Shown here: positions 1 through 5,343 of the stretch, in pieces
Layout: every line of letters begins with the position of its first letter
Numbering within the stretch: position 1 is the first letter of the stretch
Notes under the pieces: generated by a model
What the model saw: the letters and a program-made list of their open reading frames with translations, nothing else
Databases searched by the model: none
What the model was told of the DNA's origin: nothing
NCBI GenBank assembly: GCA_000434615.1
Contig: FR880831.1
Coordinates: 1,208 to 9,775 of the forward strand
Source of the DNA: Clostridium sp. CAG:510
GTDB lineage: Bacteria; Bacillota; Clostridia; Lachnospirales; Lachnospiraceae
DNA length: 8,568 nucleotides
Direction of reading: 5' to 3'
Position numbers and translations under genes: made by a program

Positions 1-61
1 GCCCCGTTCCTGCTTTCATGTTTCTCCGTTGCTGCTTCTATGTCTGCCCCATTCCTGCTTT
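1..61. repeat. Imperfect direct repeat, two 16-bp copies 45 bp apart
   Basis: Positions 1-16 and 46-61 read GCCCCRTTCCTGCTTT and differ at one base (15 of 16 identical). The 45-bp offset equals 15 codons. One minus-strand frame is open through the whole interval, so this may be the edge of a repetitive coding or intergenic tract that continues left of the window. Nothing identifies a product. Confidence 0.45.
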
Positions 62-81
62 TCTGACATCTTGTTCTTATT

Positions 82-486
82 TTACTGCTGCCTCGTTGTC
101 GGTGCCTGCGCAGTGCTGTCATAAACTTTGCCGCCATAAAGTTCTTTGCAGATAGCATCGTACTGTTTATACATTTTCTGCACTTCATTTTCCAGAATGT
201 AATAATGGCGGATGTAGGGGATAAGCAAAATCAGCACTACCACGGCAAGCAGCAGTGTGAAAAGGTCTGCATTTATCAGTGTCATCAGAAGTGACAGGAT
301 TTCCAGTATGGCAAACGTCACCGTCACAATTAAGTGTATCAGTCGTTCATGCTGAAAAAAAGACACCTGTGTCAGATGCTCCTGTCGTATGAGTTCCAGT
401 TCTTCCTTGGATTTATCATGCTTTTCCAAGATTTCTTTAATCAGCTCGTCCATAAAATGTCTGTAGGTTAAAATCCTTTTCTCCAT
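82..486 (-). CDS. Small two-helix membrane protein of unknown function
   Basis: This is a 134-residue protein with no recognised family. It starts with a charged, probably helical or coiled N-terminal segment (about residues 1-48, rich in E, K, R). Two adjacent hydrophobic stretches follow (about 49-71 and 75-92) with only a short polar turn (INAD) between them, so it is probably a helical-hairpin membrane protein with both ends in the cytoplasm. A second charged segment (93-122) and a short polar tail rich in T, A and Q complete it. I place the start at the ATG at 486-484 (MEKRILTY). A GTG at 495 would add three residues, but the purine-rich AAAGG would then lie only about 2 bases from it, which is too close. 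It is transcribed away from the PurF-like gene and has a candidate promoter at 524-552. No function is inferred. Confidence 0.7.
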   Translation of the reverse strand: MEKRILTYRHFMDELIKEILEKHDKSKEELELIRQEHLTQVSFFQHERLIHLIVTVTFAILEILSLLMTLINADLFTLLLAVVVLILLIPYIRHYYILENEVQKMYKQYDAICKELYGGKVYDSTAQAPTTRQQ

Positions 487-523
487 AGATACCACTGCCT
501 TTCACTTCATCATTTCTTCCCTT

Positions 524-552
524 ACTTTACCACATTTCCTTGTTTTTGTCAT
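524..552 (-). promoter_or_regulatory. Candidate sigma-A promoter for the small membrane protein
   Basis: On the minus strand, ATGACA (547-552) and TAAAGT (524-529) are separated by 17 bases and lie about 40 bases upstream of the chosen start. Both hexamers deviate from consensus, so this is only a plausible call. Confidence 0.35.
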
Positions 553-741
553 AAGAACTTGCTTATCTGTCGGCGAGTCAGGATTTTTAAGTTTCATTGC
601 CTGCCTGAACATGCCTATGCTTTCTTAAGTTCCACCGCTTGCCGCCTATGTATCTGAACTTCCGGCTAAATGCCTATGCCGCCGGTCAGTATTACATAAA
701 TTTTATTTATATCCTGCAACTTAAAAATTTATATCTCGGTC
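553..741. other. Divergent intergenic region with small repeats and an AT-rich dyad
   Basis: No gene is seen between the two divergent promoters. Three copies of GCCTATG occur at 613-619, 644-650 and 672-678, spaced 31 and 28 bases. AAGTTC (627-632) and GAACTT (656-661) could form a small hairpin. An AT-rich inverted repeat, ATAAATTTT (696-704) with AAAATTTAT (724-732), ends just upstream of the -35 of the PurF-like gene and could act as an UP element or operator. None of these matches a regulatory motif I recognise. Confidence 0.35.
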
Positions 742-770
742 TTGTGAAGTGGACAAAAAACATGTATTAT
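742..770 (+). promoter_or_regulatory. Promoter of the PurF-like gene
   Basis: TTGTGA (742-747) and TATTAT (765-770) are separated by 17 bases. An overlapping TATAAT (768-773) could serve as a shifted -10. The predicted transcript would carry a leader of about 65 bases before the ATG at 844. It is preceded by an AT-rich tract. Confidence 0.6.
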
Positions 771-788
771 AATCAAGTGGTGTAAAAA

Positions 789-807
789 TATGGGGCGATT
801 ACCCATA
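789..807 (+). promoter_or_regulatory. Small leader hairpin upstream of the PurF-like gene
   Basis: TATGGG (789-794) pairs perfectly with CCCATA (802-807) around a 7-base loop in the predicted 5' leader. No T tract follows, so it is not a terminator. It may stabilise the mRNA or be incidental. It lacks the conserved core of a purine riboswitch. Confidence 0.3.
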
Positions 808-843
808 GAAAAATAGAATATAAGAAAGGTACAGGTAGAAAAA

Positions 844-2250
844 ATGGGTGGCTTTTTTGGTGTGGCCGCAGAAGAAGACTGCGTATTTGATTTGTTTTTC
901 GGAGTAGATTATCATTCTCATCTGGGTACCAGACGAGGCGGAATGGCTGTGTACGGCAAGGATGGTTTTAACCGTTCCATACACAACATAGAAAATGCAC
1001 CGTTCCGTACAAAATTTGACAAGGATATCCAGACCATGAAAGGATATTACGGCATCGGTTGTATTTCCGATTATGAACCCCAGCCACTGATTGTCCGTTC
1101 CCATCACGGAACCTACGCACTGACTACCGTAAGCAAAATCAACAACACGGAGGAACTGGTGAAAAAGCTTTTCGACAAAAACCATTCCCACTTTCTGGAA
1201 ATGAGCGGAGGTGACATCAATGCCACCGAGCTTGTCGCTTCTTTAATTAACCAGAAGGAAAATCTGATTGAAGGTATTCAGTACGCTTTGGAGTCCATTG
1301 ACGGCTCACTGTCCTTACTTTTATTAAATCAGGCAGGCATTTATGCCGCCAGAGATAAACATGGCAGAACTCCGGTTGTGATTGGCCGCAAGGAAGGAGC
1401 TTTCTGTGCTTCCTTTGAAAATTTTGCCTATAAAAATTTAGGTTATTCCGATTATAAGGAATTAGGTCCCGGCGAAGTTGCCGTATTGACGCCGAAAAAC
1501 TGTGTTACCCTGGTTCATCCCGGCAAGGAAATGAAAATCTGTACCTTCCTCTGGATTTATTATGGCTATCCCGCCAGCTCTTACGAGGGCCTGAGTGTAG
1601 AACAGATGCGTTACAACTGCGGTGCAAAAATGGCGGCCCGCGATAATGTCCGCCCTGATATTGTTGCCGGTGTACCTGACTCCGGTACCGCCCATGCCAT
1701 CGGTTATGCTAATGCTTCCGGAGTACCTTTCTCCAGACCTTTTATCAAATATACACCGACCTGGCCCCGTTCCTTTATGCCAACCATCCAGAGCCAGCGT
1801 AACCTGATTGCAAAAATGAAAATGCTCGCCGTACAGGATTTAATCAAGGACAAGAGTCTGCTTTTAATTGACGACTCCATCGTCCGCGGTACACAGCTTA
1901 GGGAAACAACGGAATTTCTTTATCAGAGCGGTGCAAAAGAAGTGCATATCCGTCCGGCATGTCCGCCTCTTCTTTATGGATGCAAGTACCTGAACTTCTC
2001 CCGTTCTTCTTCGGAGATGGATTTGATTACCAGACGTGTTATTGACAGATTGGAGCACGGCAATGTAACGGACGAAGTCCTGCAGGAATACGCAGACCCC
2101 GAGTCCGAAAAATATGAACGCATGGTGGAAGAAATCCGCAAGGAGCTGAATTTTACTTCCCTCCGTTTCAACAGACTGGATGATATGCTGGATGCTGTCG
2201 GCATCGACAAATGCAAACTCTGCACCTACTGCTGGGACGGCAGAGAATAA
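844..2250 (+). CDS. PurF-family protein (amidophosphoribosyltransferase-like) lacking the glutaminase nucleophile
   Basis: This 468-residue protein has the full PurF architecture: an N-terminal class-II glutaminase (Ntn) fold (about 1-225) and a C-terminal phosphoribosyltransferase domain (about 265-400). True PurF makes phosphoribosylamine from PRPP and glutamine in the first step of purine synthesis. The PRPP loop is intact (LLLIDDSIVRGT, 339-350), and VPDSGTAHAIGYA (277-289) matches PurF. The N-terminus reads MGGFFGV where glutaminases have MCGIFG, so the residue exposed after Met removal is Gly rather than catalytic Cys. The RYST-type stretch reads CISD (73-76) and the HNGNL oxyanion stretch reads HHGTY (87-91), so glutamine hydrolysis is probably lost. 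C233, C380, C460 and C463 match the [4Fe-4S] ligands of Bacillus-type PurF. The start has a CAGGT ribosome site 7 bases upstream. It is probably a paralogue of unknown substrate; databases may simply name it amidophosphoribosyltransferase. Confidence 0.88.
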   Translation: MGGFFGVAAEEDCVFDLFFGVDYHSHLGTRRGGMAVYGKDGFNRSIHNIENAPFRTKFDKDIQTMKGYYGIGCISDYEPQPLIVRSHHGTYALTTVSKINNTEELVKKLFDKNHSHFLEMSGGDINATELVASLINQKENLIEGIQYALESIDGSLSLLLLNQAGIYAARDKHGRTPVVIGRKEGAFCASFENFAYKNLGYSDYKELGPGEVAVLTPKNCVTLVHPGKEMKICTFLWIYYGYPASSYEGLSVEQMRYNCGAKMAARDNVRPDIVAGVPDSGTAHAIGYANASGVPFSRPFIKYTPTWPRSFMPTIQSQRNLIAKMKMLAVQDLIKDKSLLLIDDSIVRGTQLRETTEFLYQSGAKEVHIRPACPPLLYGCKYLNFSRSSSEMDLITRRVIDRLEHGNVTDEVLQEYADPESEKYERMVEEIRKELNFTSLRFNRLDDMLDAVGIDKCKLCTYCWDGRE

Positions 2251-2290
2251 TGCTCATGCAGGCACTATGCACCGCTGTCGGTAGGCATTA

Positions 2291-3556
2291 CTATTGACAG
2301 TACCATTGTAATAAAAGATCCACTACACGGCTGTAGGCGACCATTCCGTCGTCTACGCCGTTTAATTTTAAAGAAGTTTCCACAAACCCGGTGGACACAG
2401 CATCTACTACTTCCGTATCCACGACCGCTTCTTTTTCAATCCTGTCCCAATCCTCTTTACGCACAAACACTGCGTCTTCATACACCTGCCGGTCAATCTG
2501 CACCTCTGCCATATACCTTTCATAATCTTCCCCAACAGCTTCATAAAAATCATTATTCACATAGTTGAGCACACTTAAATACCCGCTATATTGAAACAGC
2601 AGATCGTCCGAAGAAATACATGCTAAAAATCCGATAAAATTGGCTTCATCCTCCTGTATATATCCTTTCAGGTGCGCCAGCTCATGGCACATGGTCACCG
2701 GCAAATTGGTAACATATGCCACCTTGTTGTAATTTGCTTCCATGGAAAACGGGAAATAATACCCCAGCATGTACTGCTGGCTCACAAAATCCGAAAAATA
2801 AAGCGGTTTGGGCATAGGATAAAAGCCCTGCAGCGCATCATAGGTTTCGCCCAATGCCTGCATATCCGAAATTGCCTTTTTTCTCATGTTTCCTTCGTAA
2901 ATGATTTCGCCTTCTTCCGTACGCTGCATCTGCCCGGACAATTCATTGCATTTTTCCACCAGCATATTCCGAAGGGCTGTCAAATCCTGTAACGTGTAGG
3001 TGCCTTTTTTAGTTTCAGCAGTATTCCCGGTATCCGTGTTTTCATTTACGTCATCTGTGGCTTTTTCTATGGCAAAATACTTCTCACTGAATGGTGTGGC
3101 ATGGTACAAAATGGTGCAGTTCAAGGTCATAAGCACCAAAACTGCCAGCAGCACCCATGCAAAGAAAGTGTAAAAACCACAGCAGAGTTTGTCAAAACGC
3201 CCTCTTCCACGGGTGACACTTGGACGGGTCACATGGGGTGCTCTTGAACTTTTATCCTGTTTATCCACATGGCGCGCCCTGCATCGCCTTATTATCCACC
3301 TGAATGCAGACGCAATCATCAGTATAACGGCCGCTATTACCAGAAATACTCCCGCCACAATCAGCCATTCCCCTACCGAAAACGGAAACAACCCTGTTAA
3401 TCTTCCGTAGGTATTGACCCACACCGGGAAAACATAGCGGATGTACCAGTCACAAAAAGCCTCCGAACTCCATGCGATTATATTCAGGAGCACTACCATT
3501 CCTACTATAATAAAATATATTTTTGTTTGTGTTTTCCAATTTTTTATCTTCTGCAT
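2291..3556 (-). CDS. DUF3810-family membrane protein with HExxH putative zinc-peptidase motif
   Basis: This is a 421-residue integral membrane protein. Three hydrophobic segments (about 12-30, 62-84 and 128-147) are followed by a large soluble C-terminal domain. The short basic N-terminus and the Arg/Lys-rich loop after helix 2 (90-120, including RPSVTRGRGR) suggest both are cytoplasmic, which places the C-terminal domain outside the membrane. That domain contains HELAH (291-295) followed by QEDEANFIGFLA (301-312). This is the gluzincin-like arrangement I know from DUF3810, with H291, H295 and probably E302 or E304 as zinc ligands and E292 as the catalytic base. The substrate is unknown; cell-envelope protein turnover is only a guess. 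The ATG at 3556 has a good ribosome site (GGAG at 3564-3567, 7 bases away). The gene converges on the PurF-like gene with a 40-base gap and no clear terminator between them. Its own promoter is not obvious; the toxin terminator lies 37 bases upstream of its start. Confidence 0.85.
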   Translation of the reverse strand: MQKIKNWKTQTKIYFIIVGMVVLLNIIAWSSEAFCDWYIRYVFPVWVNTYGRLTGLFPFSVGEWLIVAGVFLVIAAVILMIASAFRWIIRRCRARHVDKQDKSSRAPHVTRPSVTRGRGRFDKLCCGFYTFFAWVLLAVLVLMTLNCTILYHATPFSEKYFAIEKATDDVNENTDTGNTAETKKGTYTLQDLTALRNMLVEKCNELSGQMQRTEEGEIIYEGNMRKKAISDMQALGETYDALQGFYPMPKPLYFSDFVSQQYMLGYYFPFSMEANYNKVAYVTNLPVTMCHELAHLKGYIQEDEANFIGFLACISSDDLLFQYSGYLSVLNYVNNDFYEAVGEDYERYMAEVQIDRQVYEDAVFVRKEDWDRIEKEAVVDTEVVDAVSTGFVETSLKLNGVDDGMVAYSRVVDLLLQWYCQ

Positions 3557-3592
3557 ACGTTATCTCCGAAAAAGTGAATAAAAATATTTAAA

Positions 3593-3618
3593 AGAGTGGT
3601 TGAAATCTCAACCACTCT
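3593..3618 (-). terminator. Terminator of the toxin mRNA
   Basis: An 11-bp perfect stem, AGAGTGGTTGA (3593-3603) with TCAACCACTCT (3608-3618), has a 4-base loop. Read on the minus strand it is followed by TTTAAATATTTTTATT, an interrupted T tract. It lies about 100 bases downstream of the toxin stop codon and just upstream of the DUF3810 gene. The right-hand side read on the plus strand has no T run, so it works in the minus direction only. Confidence 0.6.
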
Positions 3619-3628
3619 CCTGTATAAT
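3600..3628 (+). promoter_or_regulatory. Antitoxin RNA promoter
   Basis: TTGAAA (3600-3605) and TATAAT (3623-3628) are separated by exactly 17 bases, making this one of the closest matches to consensus in the window. It points into the 3' part of the toxin transcription unit with no protein-coding gene downstream, as expected for an antisense RNA. The -35 lies inside the stem of the toxin terminator. Confidence 0.65.
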
Positions 3629-3634
3629 CTACTT

Positions 3635-3729
3635 AAAGGTAATCGGATGCAGTTCCGATTTGCCCACAGTTATATTGTATCAGAAATAAGCACTCAAACT
3701 TTCGCGTGGATGGGTGCTTATTTCTTTTC
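3635..3729 (+). ncRNA. Predicted type I antitoxin antisense RNA
   Basis: The expected transcript starts about 7 bases after the -10 and ends at the hairpin at 3682-3725, giving about 95 nt. It would have two hairpins. The first is a 5' stem-loop at 3638-3664, with core AATCGGA/TCCGATT, loop TGCAGT, and three further pairs across a bulge. The second is the terminator stem. It is fully complementary to the last few codons and the 3' untranslated region of the holin-like toxin mRNA, like RatA against TxpA or SR4 against BsrG in Bacillus. Ends are inferred from promoter and terminator positions, not measured. Confidence 0.6.
3682..3728 (+). terminator. Antitoxin RNA terminator overlapping the toxin stop codon
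   Basis: AGAAATAAGCAC (3682-3693) pairs perfectly with GTGCTTATTTCT (3714-3725). Up to three more inner pairs are possible, and TTTT (3725-3728) follows on the plus strand. The right arm contains the complement of the toxin's last codons and stop (3718-3720). In the toxin mRNA the same sequence would fold into a hairpin right after the stop. Confidence 0.55.
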
Positions 3730-3801
3730 GTTATGGTTGTCTATGTACGACAATGCCGCAAATATTACTAACAACAATGTAAGAATTTCTGTTGTGTTCA
3801 T
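3718..3801 (-). CDS. Small hydrophobic type I toxin (putative holin-like toxin)
   Basis: This short ORF encodes 27 residues: a short polar N-terminus (MNTTE), one hydrophobic segment (about residues 6-18) and a charged tail, LSYIDNHNEKK. The layout and the YID...KK ending fit the 'putative holin-like toxin' (Hol_Tox) peptides of Firmicutes, which insert in the membrane and are controlled by antisense RNAs. That is family recognition from memory. The start is chosen because an exceptionally strong Shine-Dalgarno lies at 3807-3818. Downstream are a hairpin at the stop codon and an approximately 100-base 3' untranslated region ending at the terminator 3593-3618. A plus-strand RNA promoter fires against it. 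The whole arrangement, rather than the peptide alone, supports a type I toxin-antitoxin locus. Whether it is toxic is untested. Confidence 0.72.
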   Translation of the reverse strand: MNTTEILTLLLVIFAALSYIDNHNEKK

Positions 3802-3806
3802 ATGGC

Positions 3807-3818
3807 ATCACCCCCTCC
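3807..3818 (-). promoter_or_regulatory. Extended Shine-Dalgarno of the toxin
   Basis: The mRNA reads GGAGGGGGTGAT followed by GCCAT and the ATG. GGGGGTGAT matches the anti-SD complement GGAGGTGAT at 8 of 9 positions. Such over-strong sites are common in type I toxin genes, and this one selects the ATG at 3801 over the out-of-frame ATG at 3808. Confidence 0.65.
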
Positions 3819-3881
3819 GTTTTCACTGAGGGCATCATAACCGAAACTCACACCCGAACCTTTTTTCAATTATACGTACAT

Positions 3882-3910
3882 ATTTTACCATATGCACGAT
3901 ATTTCCACAA
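3882..3910 (-). promoter_or_regulatory. Candidate toxin promoter
   Basis: On the minus strand TTGTGG (3905-3910) and TAAAAT (3882-3887) are separated by 17 bases. A perfect TATAAT lies just downstream at 3869-3874 but has a poor -35. Either would give a toxin mRNA of roughly 270-290 nt ending at 3593. Confidence 0.45.
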
Positions 3911-3942
3911 TAGAAAACGCTCCTTTTATCAGTATTTATATT

Positions 3943-3970
3943 AACCAAATTTCGATAAGCAAATTTAGTT
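3943..3970 (-). terminator. Weak candidate terminator of the GNAT gene
   Basis: AACCAAATTT (3943-3952) and AAATTTAGTT (3961-3970) can form a 10-bp stem in RNA, with one G-U pair and an 8-base loop, 15 bases after the GNAT stop codon. The stem is AT-rich and only a mixed A/T tract follows, so termination would be inefficient. Confidence 0.3.
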
Positions 3971-3984
3971 ATTATGACGATTTT

Positions 3985-4557
3985 CTACATCCCCACCTCG
4001 GGAAATGTCCGGATGGGTTTCATATTTTCTGTGCGTTCGCCGATGAATTTATCCATCAATACCGTATCATACCAGCGATTGAACTTGTAGCCGCTGCTTT
4101 CCAGACGACCGGCAAGGTGATAGCCCATTTTTTCATGAAAGAACATGCTTCCGTAAATGCTTTTTTCTTCTTCGGTGGGCGGTACCGTAATCAACGCAAT
4201 GGTCTTTACCACGCCCTGCTTCTGTAAAATGTTCTCCAGCTTGGTATAGAGCAATCTCCCCAATCCGTGACCTTTGTAATCATACCGCAGATAAACCGTC
4301 ATTTCAGCCATCCAGCCGTAAGCCACTCTGGGGTGGTAGGCTCCCGCATAGGCATAGCCGACTATCTTTCCGTCTTCTTCGGCTACCAGATAGGGATATT
4401 TTTCCAGAGTATGGACAATTCTACCCTGAAACTCTTCCACGGAAGGTACATCATACTCAAAGGTAATAGCTGTATTTTCCACATAATATCCATAAATTTT
4501 CAGAAGCTCCACGGCGTCTTCCACCCTGGCAACACGTATTGTTACAGATGAACTCAT
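3985..4557 (-). CDS. GNAT N-acetyltransferase, phosphinothricin/methionine-sulfoximine acetyltransferase type
   Basis: This 190-residue cytoplasmic GNAT enzyme is expected to transfer acetyl from acetyl-CoA to an amino group. Features typical of the PAT/MddA (YncA) subgroup are IYGYYVENTAITFEYDVPS (21-39), YPYLVAEEDGKIVGYAYA (54-71), the acetyl-CoA loop YKGHGLG (94-100) and the C-terminal GYKFNRWYDTVLM (156-168). Characterised relatives acetylate phosphinothricin, methionine sulfoximine or similar amino-acid analogues; the true substrate here is unknown. Length is close to the usual 165-185, with a short tail (170-190). The ATG at 4557 is preceded by AAAGGAAG about 10 bases upstream. A promoter with -10 TATAAT lies just upstream inside an imperfect dyad (4574-4613), so the gene is probably a separate transcription unit from the ABC operon, which ends 63 bases away. 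Confidence 0.9.
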   Translation of the reverse strand: MSSSVTIRVARVEDAVELLKIYGYYVENTAITFEYDVPSVEEFQGRIVHTLEKYPYLVAEEDGKIVGYAYAGAYHPRVAYGWMAEMTVYLRYDYKGHGLGRLLYTKLENILQKQGVVKTIALITVPPTEEEKSIYGSMFFHEKMGYHLAGRLESSGYKFNRWYDTVLMDKFIGERTENMKPIRTFPEVGM

Positions 4558-4573
4558 GAGTTTAGCTTCCTTT

Positions 4574-4613
4574 CAGACAATTTTCGCTATTATTATACAT
4601 CGAAAACTGTCCG
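4574..4613. repeat. Imperfect inverted repeat around the GNAT promoter -10
   Basis: Arms CAGACAATTTTCG (4574-4586) and CGAAAACTGTCCG (4601-4613) match at 11 of 13 positions as an inverted repeat. The two mismatches become G-U pairs in minus-strand RNA. The 14-base centre contains the -10 TATAAT. It could be a repressor operator, or a weak hairpin ending the ABC operon transcript; there is no good T tract, which favours an operator. Confidence 0.45.
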
Positions 4614-4620
4614 GTATCCA
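4592..4620 (-). promoter_or_regulatory. Promoter of the GNAT gene
   Basis: On the minus strand, perfect TATAAT (4592-4597) is preceded 17 bases upstream by TGGATA (4615-4620), which matches the -35 consensus at 4 of 6. The predicted leader is about 30 bases. Confidence 0.5.
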
Positions 4621-5343
4621 TTAGGCAAAATCACGTTTTTTGTTCATATATAAATAGATAATTGTTAAAATCAGGATTTCCACAGCAAAAGAAACCGGGA
4701 CAGCGAGCGCTCTTTCAACGGAAATATTTCCCTGCGTGATGCTGGCACTCTGGTCAAGTACAATGAACAGACTGCAGATTTTCCGAACTTTTTCCGGACA
4801 AATCAACAGTACTGAATTCGCAACTCCCTCCAGCAGGACAAAACGAATAAATGCCACTATTCCGCCCCATATCCCGCTTCTCATAATCATAATGTAAAAG
4901 ACCGCCGCGCAGCACCAGTGCAGCATAATGAGAAAAATAAGCAGAAGCTGCAGCATCACCTTTCCGGTAAGCGGTACGGAAAACAGGCAGAAATATATAA
5001 AAGTCAGAAGTGTAACGGTAATGGCAGTCATGATGCCGCAGGTGCTTATTTTGGCACCTAAAATTTCAAGCGGATGATAGCCTCTCATATATTCGTAATA
5101 AATGGTTTTTTCCTTGAATTCTCTTCCGATATATACAGCAATAATGCATATCAGAAAAATCAGTATGTAGAAAAATGCAAAGTGGGCGGTTTCCAGCACC
5201 GCCTCGGAAGATACTTTTTCTTCTGCACTTGCAAAGTCAAAAATACAGACCGCAAAGCTGCCGACACATGCCCAGATGACGTATTTCATAATGGAAAAGG
5301 AATGCCGGAACCGGTATAGTTCTACCTTCAACAAATTTTTCAT
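4621..5343 (-). CDS. ABC-2 type transporter permease
   Basis: This 240-residue permease has about six hydrophobic segments (roughly 20-38, 55-73, 100-122, 127-153, 158-181 and 213-233). The sequence YIGREFKEKTIYYEYMRG (71-88), followed by PLEILGAKI, is the characteristic cytoplasmic loop of ABC-2 exporters of the bacitracin/lantibiotic-immunity kind. It would form the membrane channel with the ATPase encoded just upstream: its ATG at 5343 overlaps the ATPase stop by 4 bases (ATGA), so the two are translationally coupled. Only one permease is present here, so the exporter is presumably an ATPase dimer with a permease dimer. The substrate cannot be told from sequence. No terminator is evident in the 63 bases before the GNAT gene. 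Confidence 0.88.
   Translation of the reverse strand: MKNLLKVELYRFRHSFSIMKYVIWACVGSFAVCIFDFASAEEKVSSEAVLETAHFAFFYILIFLICIIAVYIGREFKEKTIYYEYMRGYHPLEILGAKISTCGIMTAITVTLLTFIYFCLFSVPLTGKVMLQLLLIFLIMLHWCCAAVFYIMIMRSGIWGGIVAFIRFVLLEGVANSVLLICPEKVRKICSLFIVLDQSASITQGNISVERALAVPVSFAVEILILTIIYLYMNKKRDFA

Noticed and set aside
1..69. A 17-codon minus-strand ORF (69-16) whose stop overlaps, as ATGA, another ATG at 19-17 preceded by CGGAG
   Set aside because: Only two partial codon runs are visible before the window ends. A possible gene beginning at 19 cannot be tested without the sequence to the left.
487..495. GTG at 495 as an alternative start of the small membrane protein
   Set aside because: The nearest purine-rich ribosome site would be about 2 bases from it. 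The ATG at 486 has better spacing and gives a more natural N-terminus.
640..843. Purine or PRPP-type riboswitch upstream of the PurF-like gene
   Set aside because: The conserved purine-riboswitch core (GTTTCTACC and CCGTAAA type segments) is absent, and only a 6-bp hairpin occurs in the short predicted leader. No paired PurBox (CCGAAC type) was seen either.
799..1191. A 130-codon minus-strand frame opposite the start of the PurF-like gene
   Set aside because: It lies antisense to a clearly conserved domain, has no ribosome site and has no recognisable product.
2248..2290. Terminator between the convergent PurF-like and DUF3810 genes from TAATGC/GCATTA pairing
   Set aside because: The outer stem is only 6 bp with a 31-base interior and there is no T tract on either side.
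3731..3808. Out-of-frame 25-codon ORF from the ATG at 3808 inside the toxin region
   Set aside because: Its ATG overlaps the Shine-Dalgarno itself (GGTGATG), leaving no spacing, and its product lacks the hydrophobic segment plus charged tail of holin-like toxins.
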